64,000 nucleotides of DNA from Xanthomarina sp035306605. GTDB taxonomy: Bacteria; Bacteroidota; Bacteroidia; Flavobacteriales; Flavobacteriaceae. The stretch is from assembly GCA_035306605.1 (NCBI GenBank), contig DATGNR010000042.1; one strand, given 5' to 3'. The translations under genes and the position numbers were made by a program. This document shows positions 32,951 to 42,118 of this stretch, in pieces. Position 1 is the stretch's first letter. Every line of letters begins with the position of its first letter. The notes beneath the pieces were generated by a model. It saw nothing but the letters and a program-made list of their open reading frames with translations. It was not told the origin of the DNA and ran no database searches.

Positions 32951-35872
32951 TTGCAAGCAGATACGTTTTTTAAAGATTTGAAAAAGCAGCTAGATGGCGA
33001 CTTACAGTACGATGAGTTAACTAAAGCTATCTATGCTACTGATGCTTCGGTATATAGGAAATTGCCTGAGGCTGTTGTGTATCCGAAAACGGTCGAGGAT
33101 ATAAAAAAACTTGTTCTATTTGCTAAAAAAAATAAAACTTCATTAATTCCTAGAACGGCAGGAACTTCACTCGCGGGTCAGTGTGTTGGAAATGGTATTG
33201 TGGTAGATGTTTCTAAATATTTTTCTAATATATTGCATCTTGACAAAAAGAATAAAACAGTTAGGGTTCAACCGGGAGTGGTTCGAGATGAGCTTAATAA
33301 TTATCTAAAACCCTTTGGATTATTTTTTGGTCCAAATACTTCTACTTCCAACCGTTGTATGATTGGTGGAATGGTTGGGAATAATTCCTCTGGAACTACT
33401 TCAATTCAATATGGAGTTACAAGGGATAAGGTTTTAGAGCTAAAAACCATTTTAAGTGACGGTTCAGAGGTTGTTTTTGGTAAGATTTCTAAAAGCGATT
33501 TTCATGAGAAAACAAAGTTAAATACTTTAGAGGGATCTATTTATAAAGCTATTTATTCAGAATTGGCTTCTGAAGTTGTTCAAAATGAAATTCTTGAACA
33601 ATTTCCAAAACCAGAAATCCATAGAAGAAACACAGGTTATGCTATAGACGAGTTAGTAAAAACAGAAGTGTTTTCTGATGGTTTCGAGTCTTTTAATATG
33701 TGTAAATTACTTTCTGGAAGTGAAGGCACCCTTGCCTTTACCACTGAAATTACATTGTGTTTAGACGTGCTTCCGCCAAAAGAAAGTATTATGGTGGCAG
33801 CTCATTTTAAATCCATTCAAGATTGTTTAAATGCCGTAGAAGTAGTTATGCAGCATAATTTGCATTCGTGTGAAATGATGGATAAAACCATTTTGGATTT
33901 AACAAAACACAATAAGACTCAACAAGAAAATAGACAGTTTATCGAGGGAGATCCTGAAGCTATTTTAATGTGTGAAATTAAAGGTGAAACCATTGAAGAA
34001 ATCCAATCTAATGCCGTAAAACTAATTAGTGATATTGATAGTTTGAATTTAAGTTACGCCAATCCAATATTGAAAGGAGAAGAAATTGATAAAGCAGTTG
34101 AATTGCGTAAAGCTGGATTAGGTTTACTGGGAAATATGATTGGCGACAAAAAAACAGCAGCATGTATAGAGGATACGGCTGTAGCATTAAATGATTTAGC
34201 TAATTATATAAGTGAATTTACTCAGTTAATGGCTGGCTATAACCAAAAAGCAGTTTATTACGCTCACGCAGGAGCAGGAGAATTGCACTTGCGGCCAATT
34301 TTAAATTTGAAGAAAAAAGAGGATGTGGTTTTATTTCGAAAAATAACCACAGAGGTAGCACATTTAGTTAAGAAATATAAAGGATCCATGAGTGGTGAAC
34401 ATGGAGATGGGATTGTAAGGGCAGAATTTATACCCTTAATGATAGGTGAAGCTAATTACCAAATTTTAAAGCGAATTAAAAATGCATTCGATCCTGAAAA
34501 TATTTTTAATCCTGGAAAAATAGTAGATGCATTTCCAATGGATAAAAATTTACGTTATGTTCCTAATAGAAAAGAACCTGAAATTAAAACATTTTTAGAC
34601 TTTTCCGAATCTTTAGGAATTCTGCGAGAAGCTGAAAAATGCAATGGCTCGGGAGATTGTAGGAAACTTCCTGAATTCGGGGGAACCATGTGTCCTAGTT
34701 ATCGCGCTACTAGAAGTGAAAAAGACACCACCAGAGCAAGAGCAAATGCTTTAAGAGAGTTTTTAACCAATTCTGAAAAAGCAAATAAATTTAATCATAG
34801 GGAATTAAAAGAGGTATTTGATTTGTGTTTAAGTTGTAAAGCCTGTGCCAGCGAATGTCCAAGTAGTGTGGATGTAGCAACTTTAAAAGCAGAGTTCTTA
34901 TATCAATATCAACAGGTAAATGGGGTGTCTTTACGAACCAAATTATTCGCTTATAATAATAGGTTGAATGAGTTTGGAAGTAAGGTTCCATGGTTAACGA
35001 ACTTTGTGTTTTCAAATAGACTTACTTCTTCATTATTGAAAAATTCTTTGGGAATATCCTTAAATCGAAGTTTGCCTTTGATTTCAACTAAAAGTTTAAA
35101 TAATGTATATAAAGAATTTGCAATTCAACATGATATAAAAAAATACATTAAGGAAGTTTATCTGTTTAATGATGAATTCACAAATCATTTAGATACGCAG
35201 ATAGGAGTAGATGCTTTGATTTTATTAAGAGCCTTAAATTACAAAGTTCGTATCATAAACCATGCGGAATCCGGACGTGCTTTTTTGTCTAAGGGTTTAT
35301 TAAATCAGGCAAAAAAAGTAGCTAATAAAAACATAGATTTATTTAAGGATCTACTAAGTTCTGAAAAGCCATTAATAGGAATTGAACCTTCGGCTATTTT
35401 AACTTTTAAAGATGAATATTTAAAGTTGGCAGATGATAAAACGTCTGCTGAACATGTAGCAAAACATTGTTTTTTAATTGAAGAATTTCTTCAGAATGAA
35501 ATAAATTTAGGAAACATAACAGCTGAGCAGTTTACAAAGGAGGTTAAAACCATTAAATTTCATGGTCATTGCCATCAAAAAGCAATGAGTAATCAAAAAA
35601 CTAGTTTCGATATTTTGAATTTACCTAGAAATTATAAAGTAACTATAATTCCAAGTGGTTGCTGTGGTATGGCGGGGAGTTTTGGTTATGAAAAAGAGCA
35701 TTATGAGGTAAGTATGCAAATTGGAGAACAGACTTTATTTCCTGCAATAAGAAGAGCAGATGAGGCTACCATTATTTCAGCAAATGGAACTAGTTGTAGG
35801 CATCAAATTATGGATGGAACACAAAAAGTTGCCAAACATCCCATTACAATCCTTAAAGAAGCACTCTTATAA
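32951..35872 (+). CDS. FAD-linked oxidase and Fe-S protein fusion (D-2-hydroxyglutarate dehydrogenase/YdiJ-like)
   Basis: The 973-residue protein joins a GlcD-like FAD half and a GlcF-like Fe-S half. The FAD_binding_4 domain is at about residues 35-270 (PRTAGTSLAGQCVGNG, MIGGMVGNNSSGTTS) and the FAD-oxidase C-terminal domain runs to about 530 (YAHAGAGELHLRP, SGEHGDGIVRAEF). An Fe-S motif, CLSCKACASECP, is near residue 630, and CCG-like segments HGHCHQKAM and SGCCGMAGSFGYEKEHYEVS come near the end. E. coli YdiJ of similar layout oxidises D-2-hydroxyglutarate. The start is TTG at 32951; no suitable ATG is seen. Electrons probably pass to the respiratory chain. Confidence 0.88.
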   Translation: MQADTFFKDLKKQLDGDLQYDELTKAIYATDASVYRKLPEAVVYPKTVEDIKKLVLFAKKNKTSLIPRTAGTSLAGQCVGNGIVVDVSKYFSNILHLDKKNKTVRVQPGVVRDELNNYLKPFGLFFGPNTSTSNRCMIGGMVGNNSSGTTSIQYGVTRDKVLELKTILSDGSEVVFGKISKSDFHEKTKLNTLEGSIYKAIYSELASEVVQNEILEQFPKPEIHRRNTGYAIDELVKTEVFSDGFESFNMCKLLSGSEGTLAFTTEITLCLDVLPPKESIMVAAHFKSIQDCLNAVEVVMQHNLHSCEMMDKTILDLTKHNKTQQENRQFIEGDPEAILMCEIKGETIEEIQSNAVKLISDIDSLNLSYANPILKGEEIDKAVELRKAGLGLLGNMIGDKKTAACIEDTAVALNDLANYISEFTQLMAGYNQKAVYYAHAGAGELHLRPILNLKKKEDVVLFRKITTEVAHLVKKYKGSMSGEHGDGIVRAEFIPLMIGEANYQILKRIKNAFDPENIFNPGKIVDAFPMDKNLRYVPNRKEPEIKTFLDFSESLGILREAEKCNGSGDCRKLPEFGGTMCPSYRATRSEKDTTRARANALREFLTNSEKANKFNHRELKEVFDLCLSCKACASECPSSVDVATLKAEFLYQYQQVNGVSLRTKLFAYNNRLNEFGSKVPWLTNFVFSNRLTSSLLKNSLGISLNRSLPLISTKSLNNVYKEFAIQHDIKKYIKEVYLFNDEFTNHLDTQIGVDALILLRALNYKVRIINHAESGRAFLSKGLLNQAKKVANKNIDLFKDLLSSEKPLIGIEPSAILTFKDEYLKLADDKTSAEHVAKHCFLIEEFLQNEINLGNITAEQFTKEVKTIKFHGHCHQKAMSNQKTSFDILNLPRNYKVTIIPSGCCGMAGSFGYEKEHYEVSMQIGEQTLFPAIRRADEATIISANGTSCRHQIMDGTQKVAKHPITILKEALL

Positions 35873-35941
35873 TTTTTGTTTCTGTAATATAAAATATATT
35901 TTAGCGTACTTGATAAAAAACTAACAATTATTCCCAACTAA

Positions 35942-37003
35942 ATGGCAGGAAATACCTTCGGAAAAATATTTAAATTAACCACTTTTGGCGAATCTCATGG
36001 GGTTGCCATTGGAGGGACTATCGATGGTTGTCCACCTGGATTACACTTAGATCTTAACGCTATCCAAAACGAGCTAAATAGAAGAAAACCAGGGCAGTCA
36101 GAAATTGTTACACAACGTAAAGAACCCGACACTGTTGAGTTTTTATCCGGAATTTTTGAAGGAGTAACTACAGGAACTCCAATTGGTTTTGTTATTAAAA
36201 ACACCAATCAAAAACCTAAAGATTATTCTCATATAAAAGACGTGTATCGTCCAAGTCACGCTGATTACACTTATGACAATAAGTACGGGATACGCGATTA
36301 TAGAGGAGGAGGTAGAAGTTCGGCACGTGAAACAGCATGTAGAGTAGTTGCAGGAGCAATAGCTAAACAATTTTTACAGGGTATTAAAATCAATGCTTAT
36401 ACCTCGTCAGTAGGTGATATTTTTCTTGAAAAACCATATCAGGCTTTAGATTTTTCAACTACAGAATCCAATGTAGTACGTTGTCCAGACACTGAGACCG
36501 CTAAAAAAATGATTGCACAAATCAAGGAAATTAAAAAACAAGGTGATACTATTGGTGGTACCGTTACTTGTGTACTTCAAAACGTTCCTATTGGACTTGG
36601 AGAGCCAGTATTTGACAAGCTCCATGCAGAACTTGGTAAAGCCATGCTATCTATAAACGCTGTAAAAGGTTTTGAGTATGGTAGCGGATTTTGTGGTGCA
36701 AAAATGAAAGGTAGCGAACATAACGACTTGTTTAATGCTGATGGAACAACTAAAACTAATCTTTCTGGAGGTATTCAAGGTGGAATTAGTAATGGTATGG
36801 ATATTTATTTTAGAGTGGCATTTAAACCGGTAGCCACTATAATTCAAAAACAAAAAACTTTGGATAGTTCGGGAAATATTGTTGAAATGCAGGGTAAAGG
36901 CAGACATGATCCATGCGTGGTTCCTAGAGCCATTCCAATTGTAGAAGCTATGGCGGCTTTAGTATTAGCAGATTTCTACTTGATGAATAAAATATATAAA
37001 TAA
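35942..37003 (+). CDS. aroC: Chorismate synthase
   Basis: The 353-residue enzyme converts 5-enolpyruvylshikimate 3-phosphate to chorismate, the last common step of aromatic amino acid synthesis, and needs reduced FMN. All three family signatures are present: GESHGVAIGGTIDGCPPG near residue 15, GIRDYRGGGRSSARET near 115, and GRHDPCVVPRAIPIVEAMAAL near the C-terminus. Length is normal for the family. It begins 69 bases after the FAD/Fe-S gene, and no terminator is evident between them. Confidence 0.98.
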   Translation: MAGNTFGKIFKLTTFGESHGVAIGGTIDGCPPGLHLDLNAIQNELNRRKPGQSEIVTQRKEPDTVEFLSGIFEGVTTGTPIGFVIKNTNQKPKDYSHIKDVYRPSHADYTYDNKYGIRDYRGGGRSSARETACRVVAGAIAKQFLQGIKINAYTSSVGDIFLEKPYQALDFSTTESNVVRCPDTETAKKMIAQIKEIKKQGDTIGGTVTCVLQNVPIGLGEPVFDKLHAELGKAMLSINAVKGFEYGSGFCGAKMKGSEHNDLFNADGTTKTNLSGGIQGGISNGMDIYFRVAFKPVATIIQKQKTLDSSGNIVEMQGKGRHDPCVVPRAIPIVEAMAALVLADFYLMNKIYK

Positions 37004-37056
37004 TTAAATAGACAAATATTTCCGTTTAGGAAGATTTTCGACGGACGAATTAGCTT

Positions 37057-38502
37057 ATGAAAAAACTAGCATTACACTGGAAAATAATTATAGGAATGGT
37101 TCTCGGTATCATTTGGGCTTTATTGTCTAGCTCGATGGGATGGAGTTCTTTTACTATTAATTGGATTGATCCTTTTGGAACAATATTCATTAATTTATTG
37201 AAGCTCATTGCTGTTCCGTTAGTGCTATTTTCTATTATAAGTGGAGTTGCCAATATTGGTGATCCTGCTGCTTTAGGTAGAATGGGTGGGAAAACTTTAG
37301 GAATTTACCTTTTAACTACCGTTATGGCTATTTCACTAGGGCTAGTGTTGGTTAATACGTTTAAACCAGGAGAATTAATTGATGAACAAAGTCGTATAGA
37401 TAATAGAATTAGTTATGAAATTTGGGCTAGTTCACAAGGTTACCAATTGAAGGATGGGATAAATTATCTGCAAAACCCGGAGTTTTTCGAACGTGCTCAA
37501 GAAATTTCAAAATTATCCAACACTCAACTTAAAGAAGCAGCTGTTTCAGATAAATTGGAAACAGTTAAAAGTAGAAAAGAATCTACACCACTACAGCCTT
37601 TAGTTGATATAGTTCCAAGCAATTTTTTCCATTCCTTATCAAATAATGGGTTAATGCTTCAAATCATCTTCTTTGCTGTATTTTTTGGAGTTTGTTTGTT
37701 GTTCATTCCATCAGATAAAGCAAAGCCAGTATTGGTTTTTGTAGAGGGAATTAACGAAGTATTTCTGAAAATGGTTGATTTAGTGATGCAAGCTGCTCCG
37801 TTTTTTGTTTTCGCTTTGTTAGCAGGAGTGGTAAGTAAAATGGCCGGAGACGATATAGGAAAAGTAGTTGAAATTTTTAAAGGCTTAAGTTGGTATTCAT
37901 TAACCGTGTTAACAGGTTTGTTGTTGATGATTTTTGTAATTTACCCGGTAATCTTAAAGGCTTTTGTGAAAAAAATCCCATACAAAGGATTCTTTAAGGC
38001 TATGAGTCCTGCACAGACTTTAGCTTTTTCTACTTCTAGTAGTGCTGCAACCCTTCCTGTAACTATGGAATGTGTAGAGCAAAACCTAGGAGTTAATAAA
38101 AAGATAAGTAGTTTTGTTTTGCCCATTGGAGCAACAGTAAACATGGACGGAACAAGTATGTATCAGGCAATTGCTGTGGTTTTTCTAGCGCAACTGCACA
38201 TGATAGACTTAACTTTAGGTCAGCAATTAACAGTTGTTTTAACAGCAACCTTGGCGTCTATAGGGTCTGCGGCAGTTCCTAGTGCAGGATTGGTCATGCT
38301 TATTATTGTGTTGGATTCTGTTGGATTAAATCCAGCTTGGATTGCTATAATTTTTCCAGTAGATAGAATTCTAGATATGTTTAGAACAGTTGTAAACGTA
38401 ACCGGAGACGCAACAGTATGTACTATTATTGCAGATGGTGAAAATATGCTAGACTATGAAAATCCAGAAAACCCAACAGAAACCTTTGATTTAAAATCCT
38501 AA
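37057..38502 (+). CDS. Dicarboxylate/amino acid:cation symporter (DAACS family)
   Basis: The 481-residue membrane protein has about eight helices and the two re-entrant loops of glutamate/aspartate transporters. The serine-rich loop FSTSSSAATLPVTM is near residue 328, the PIGATVNMDGTSMYQA helix near 357 binds cation and substrate, and a second loop, TLASIGSAAVPSAGLVM, follows. It moves C4-dicarboxylates or acidic amino acids inward with H+ or Na+. An insert of about 90 residues between helices 3 and 4 (EIWASSQGYQL... to the PLQPLVDIVPS segment) is polar and probably extracellular. Confidence 0.93.
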   Translation: MKKLALHWKIIIGMVLGIIWALLSSSMGWSSFTINWIDPFGTIFINLLKLIAVPLVLFSIISGVANIGDPAALGRMGGKTLGIYLLTTVMAISLGLVLVNTFKPGELIDEQSRIDNRISYEIWASSQGYQLKDGINYLQNPEFFERAQEISKLSNTQLKEAAVSDKLETVKSRKESTPLQPLVDIVPSNFFHSLSNNGLMLQIIFFAVFFGVCLLFIPSDKAKPVLVFVEGINEVFLKMVDLVMQAAPFFVFALLAGVVSKMAGDDIGKVVEIFKGLSWYSLTVLTGLLLMIFVIYPVILKAFVKKIPYKGFFKAMSPAQTLAFSTSSSAATLPVTMECVEQNLGVNKKISSFVLPIGATVNMDGTSMYQAIAVVFLAQLHMIDLTLGQQLTVVLTATLASIGSAAVPSAGLVMLIIVLDSVGLNPAWIAIIFPVDRILDMFRTVVNVTGDATVCTIIADGENMLDYENPENPTETFDLKS

Positions 38503-38532
38503 GCCTTTTATAATCAATTAACAAAATAAGAG

Positions 38533-39369
38533 ATGAATTCCCATTTAACTTTAGATTCTCCTTTAGTTTCTGTGTCATGGCTTAAAGAACATTTAAGTCA
38601 CCCAAATCTTGTGGTTCTTAATGCAACTATTCCTAAAGTTACTGGAAATGACACTAATTTAAAAGCAATTCAGATTCCTTCAGCAAGATTTTTTGATTTA
38701 AAAAATAAATTCAGCGATGTTTCAGCACCTTTTCCTAGCACATTTCCATCTGAAGAACAATTTACTAGGGAGGCACAAAACTTAGGAATTAACCAAAATA
38801 GTACAATTGTAGTTTACGACGAAAAGGGAATTTATTCAAGTCCTAGAGCTTGGTGGTTGTTTAGGGCTTTTGGCTTTGAAAATATTGCTGTATTAGACGG
38901 GGGTTTTCCTGCTTGGGAGAAGGTTGGATTTGAAACAGAAATAAAAGGTGATCAAAAGTTGGAAAAAGGAAATTTTGAGGCTAAACTTCAACCAGTAGCC
39001 ATGAAATTTTATAAGGATATCCAAAATGAATCCCAAGATAAGAGCCACTTGATAATTGATGCTCGTTCAGAGAATCGATTTAATTGCTTAGAAGGGGAGC
39101 CAAGAGAAGGATTGCGAAGTGGAACCATTCCAAACTCGGTTAATCTTCCTTTTGAAAATTTAATAAATGAACAAGGATTATTTAAATCTGAAGCAGAACT
39201 GAAAGATTTGTTTAAGCTTTTAGCAAAAAAAGAACAAGCTATAACTTTTTCTTGTGGATCAGGTATTACAGCTTGTGTTTTGGCATTAGGAGCAGAACTT
39301 GCAGGGTACAAAAACCTCTCGGTTTATGATGGCTCTTGGACGGAATGGGGTAGTCTTACTGCTGAATAA
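38533..39369 (+). CDS. sseA: Sulfurtransferase with tandem rhodanese domains (SseA-like)
   Basis: The 278-residue protein has two rhodanese domains. The inactive N-terminal one is at about residues 15-135 (VVYDEKGIYSSPRAWWLFRAFG), and the active one at about 165-275 has the catalytic cysteine in SCGSGITACVLALG. The CGSG(I/V)TA loop is typical of 3-mercaptopyruvate sulfurtransferases rather than thiosulfate rhodaneses. It would transfer sulfane sulfur to thiols or cyanide in the cytoplasm. It follows the symporter gene by 30 bases and may be co-transcribed with it. Confidence 0.92.
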   Translation: MNSHLTLDSPLVSVSWLKEHLSHPNLVVLNATIPKVTGNDTNLKAIQIPSARFFDLKNKFSDVSAPFPSTFPSEEQFTREAQNLGINQNSTIVVYDEKGIYSSPRAWWLFRAFGFENIAVLDGGFPAWEKVGFETEIKGDQKLEKGNFEAKLQPVAMKFYKDIQNESQDKSHLIIDARSENRFNCLEGEPREGLRSGTIPNSVNLPFENLINEQGLFKSEAELKDLFKLLAKKEQAITFSCGSGITACVLALGAELAGYKNLSVYDGSWTEWGSLTAE

Positions 39370-39637
39370 TACGTGCTAACACGTAGAGGTAGCATGTTTT
39401 TGTGATGATTATTATAAACTAACAATTCAAAAACAAATTAACTATCAAATAGTTATGTGATATTATGGTGATTTGTATATGATTTACTATTAAAACAAAT
39501 AATTCCAACACTTCATCGAGTATTTATCTGACTTTCATAAAACTTAACTAAATTTATACTTACAAAATTAATGTGCTATTAATTTAAGCTAAGATTTTTC
39601 TAAGTTTTTATTTGTTTTTGGTTAGTTGTTAAGTTTT
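39370..39637. other. Intergenic region after the sulfurtransferase gene
   Basis: Over 250 AT-rich bases carry no convincing reading frame. A short perfect inverted repeat, TACGTG-CTAA-CACGTA (39370-39385), lies immediately after the stop codon but lacks a T tract. The remainder shows no repeat or promoter I would defend. Confidence 0.4.
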
Positions 39638-39676
39638 AAAAAAAGGTCTTGAACGTATTCAAGACCTTTTTTGTTT
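39638..39676. terminator. Bidirectional intrinsic terminator between sulfurtransferase and rarD
   Basis: AAAGGTCTTGAA and TTCAAGACCTTT form a perfect 12-bp stem with a CGTA loop. Runs of A on the left and T on the right let it work on both strands. It shares its loop-side sequence CTTGAACGT with the terminator at 40716. Confidence 0.9.
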
Positions 39677-39683
39677 TAACCAA

Positions 39684-40595
39684 TTATTGAATATGGGCAG
39701 CTCGTCGTCTGTGAATACGATGTCTTAAAGCTGGTATATTAAAAATTACAATGGATATAAATATGAGTATATAACTTAAAGCTTTTAGTGTACTAACTTC
39801 TTCATTGAAATAAAAAACAGCCAAAAAGAAATTAATAATTGGATTTAAATATATAAACACTCCAACAACAGAAGAAGGTAAACCTTTAAGTGCATAAATA
39901 TTTAAAAACATTGGAATAATAGTAAATACAACTGCTATTAAAATAATCATTCCATAGAAAAATGGAGTTTTAACGGTGCTGAATTCATAAGTCATGAAAA
40001 ACGGAAACAATAAAATTACGGCAAAAAACAGCTGTGCTGTAAGTACTATAAATCGATCTAATTCTTGGTTTTTTCTCTGTAAAACAAGATAAATAGCATA
40101 ACTAAAAGCAATTATCATACTATAAAACAAATCCATAAAGTTTCCTATGGAAAGTAATAGACAGCCAATTAAACTTAATATCACCGAGAACCATTGTAAT
40201 TTAAATAGTTTCTCTTTTAAAATTATATAAGCCAAAACCATGGTTAAAATAGGGCAAATAAGGTAAGCTAATGAAGTAGCACTTACACTTACATTGTTCA
40301 TTACATAAATATAAATGTACCAATTGAGAGCTAAAAATAGGCCACTTAACATGTTTATTCCCAATATTCTATACCGGGTACTTTTTGAAAAAGACAAAAA
40401 TAGGTCTTTGTTCTTTTTTAACATTTTTGGCCTAAGAAACAATGAAATAACCATCATGATTGAAGCAGACAATACTGATCGATAGCTTAAGATATCAAAA
40501 GCCGGAAAATCGTCAAGGGATTTTAAGACTACACTAAAAAAACCCCAAATGGTAAAAGCTGAAATTACAGCAACGTAATATTTAGTAACATTCAT
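39684..40595 (-). CDS. rarD: EamA-family transporter, RarD type
   Basis: The 303-residue protein has ten hydrophobic helices arranged as two EamA repeats. The opening YYVAVISAFTIWGFFSVVLKSL and the FDILSYRSVLSA segment are typical of RarD-type members. LKGLPSSVVGVFIYLNPIINFFLAVFYFNEE marks the second repeat. These proteins are drug/metabolite transporters with unknown natural substrates. The C-terminus is basic and histidine-rich (RHRIHRRRAAHIQ). The gene is flanked by two closely similar terminators, one on each side. Confidence 0.92.
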   Translation of the reverse strand: MNVTKYYVAVISAFTIWGFFSVVLKSLDDFPAFDILSYRSVLSASIMMVISLFLRPKMLKKNKDLFLSFSKSTRYRILGINMLSGLFLALNWYIYIYVMNNVSVSATSLAYLICPILTMVLAYIILKEKLFKLQWFSVILSLIGCLLLSIGNFMDLFYSMIIAFSYAIYLVLQRKNQELDRFIVLTAQLFFAVILLFPFFMTYEFSTVKTPFFYGMIILIAVVFTIIPMFLNIYALKGLPSSVVGVFIYLNPIINFFLAVFYFNEEVSTLKALSYILIFISIVIFNIPALRHRIHRRRAAHIQ

Positions 40596-40715
40596 TTGAA
40601 CGATTTTAAAATAATTTGCAAATGTATCTTATTAAATATTTTTAAGCTTGTTAAAAAGTGTTATTATTTCCGTGTAATGTTTAATTAAATACTTTCCTTA
40701 CTTTAAATAATATAA

Positions 40716-40744
40716 AAAAGCCTTGAACGTGTTTCAAGGCTTTT
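40716..40744. terminator. Intrinsic terminator between the 40.8 kb lipoprotein gene and rarD
   Basis: AAAAGCCTTGAA (40716-40727) pairs perfectly with TTCAAGGCTTTT (40733-40744) across a CGTGT loop. A runs on its left make it active on the minus strand, ending the transcript of the lipoprotein gene at 40776. Confidence 0.88.
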
Positions 40745-40775
40745 GATTTAATTCATACACTAAAGATTATAATCT

Positions 40776-41450
40776 TTATTTTTTATTTAGATTTTTCACT
40801 ACTTTTTTGGAATGCTCTTGTGCGTTTTTAATAATATTTTGAGAATCTTCAATTTGAGATGTCACCACAGCAACTAATTGCTTTTCTTCAGGTTGATCCA
40901 AATCGTAAATTACTGTTTCAACAATAAAACTTTTAATTTTAGTTGTGGTAAAGCTACTTGGTACATAAACTCCATAAGTAGAATAAGACAAAGGATGTGA
41001 ATAATAGTTATAAAAACCTTTGTAATACGAAGGGTAATAATTAGGGAGCGCATTAGATTCTGAAGAAAAACCCTCATCAGTTGAGGATTTGGTGTTTTCT
41101 CTCTCGTCTTTCACAACAGTTACCAACATACCGTTATAACCTTCATTACCTATGAATGATTTAAAATCTTCTAATTTTTCTTTTGATAACTTTTCGTCGG
41201 GTAATAGATTAGGGAATTTACTAAAGCTTTCTATGGCTTTTATTCCGTTCGCTCTCATCTGGTTAGCCATTTCTTGTTCAAAAGCAATTCTAGCCTGTTT
41301 GTTTTGGGTTCTAGCAATAACCAAAACATTGTTGTCCTTAATGGAGTAGGCTGTTTCAGAATGCCAAGAATCTATAACTTTAATACTTGAGCAACTTGAT
41401 ATGATAATTAATAAAGTAAGGGCAAAAGTTAATTTTATTGAATTTTTCAT
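40776..41450 (-). CDS. Lipoprotein of unknown function (DUF4136-like)
   Basis: The 224-residue protein has a lipoprotein signal with lipobox IISSC near Cys20. The mature start SSIKVIDSWHSETAYSIKDNNVLVIA resembles the strand-rich opening of DUF4136-type envelope proteins. There is a Tyr- and Ser-rich middle part (NYYPSYYKGFYNYYSHPLSY) and a strand IVETVIYDLDQPEEKQLVAVV. No enzymatic motif is visible. It should be anchored in the outer membrane, facing the periplasm. The family link is tentative. Confidence 0.7.
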   Translation of the reverse strand: MKNSIKLTFALTLLIIISSCSSIKVIDSWHSETAYSIKDNNVLVIARTQNKQARIAFEQEMANQMRANGIKAIESFSKFPNLLPDEKLSKEKLEDFKSFIGNEGYNGMLVTVVKDERENTKSSTDEGFSSESNALPNYYPSYYKGFYNYYSHPLSYSTYGVYVPSSFTTTKIKSFIVETVIYDLDQPEEKQLVAVVTSQIEDSQNIIKNAQEHSKKVVKNLNKK

Positions 41451-41700
41451 AGAAAGTATTTAAAATAAAGAGAGTTATTAAGGATAGAGGGGTGGTTAAT
41501 AAGTATTGTTCACAGCTATTCCATATCTAAATGAAACTGTTGAGAATTTTGATTAGTTTTTGGTGGTTTGTAGTCTATTTGTATCCCTTTAGAGGGAGTA
41601 TTTAATCTTATTTCAAATTCAAATGATAATTAGAGCTCATATCATTCATATATGCTCCGGTTTAATCTGAATTAGTCTAAATTTACAAATAAATTTGGCC

Positions 41701-42117
41701 CTATTGTAAGAATTTAGCCTTTATTTTTTCAGTTGGAATCATGCAGTCGTTTCGTTTGCCGTACCACTTATATCTGTTTTTAGCTATGTAGTTATAAACC
41801 CTATCTCGGATAAAAACTGGGACTATTAAGAATACAGCTAATAAGTTATTTGGGAATTTGAGTTTACTCGCAATTTTTAAGGCAGCTGAGGATTTGAAAT
41901 ATAATTTATGATGGCTGGTATATAAAATTATAGAATCTGTTTTGGAGGTATCTATATTATGTTTTTCTAATATTTTTTTACCAGTTTCACTTTGTAAGGG
42001 AGCAAATAAAAACAAATTGTCTTTATCATTTTTTATAACATATTGAACACTGGAATTGCAGAGATTGCAAATTCCATCAAAAAGGATTAATTGTTTATTT
42101 TCTGCTAAATCGAGCAT
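41701..42117 (-). CDS. DCC-family thiol-disulfide oxidoreductase-like protein
   Basis: The protein of 138 residues opens with LILFDGICNLCNSSVQYVI, the DxxCxxC signature that names the DUF393/DCC family, followed by a thioredoxin-like pattern. A later YNYIAKNRYKWYG stretch and a terminal MIPTEKIKAKFLQ are also family features. It probably binds metal or takes part in thiol exchange; the function is not settled. From ATG at 42117 it lies one base after the mutS2 stop, so the two are likely co-transcribed. Confidence 0.9.
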   Translation of the reverse strand: MLDLAENKQLILFDGICNLCNSSVQYVIKNDKDNLFLFAPLQSETGKKILEKHNIDTSKTDSIILYTSHHKLYFKSSAALKIASKLKFPNNLLAVFLIVPVFIRDRVYNYIAKNRYKWYGKRNDCMIPTEKIKAKFLQ

Positions 42118-42118
42118 A

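Noticed and set aside
41451..41700. 250-base gap between the DUF4136-like and DCC genes
   Set aside because: I looked for tRNA, small RNA hairpins and short frames on both strands and found nothing I could defend.
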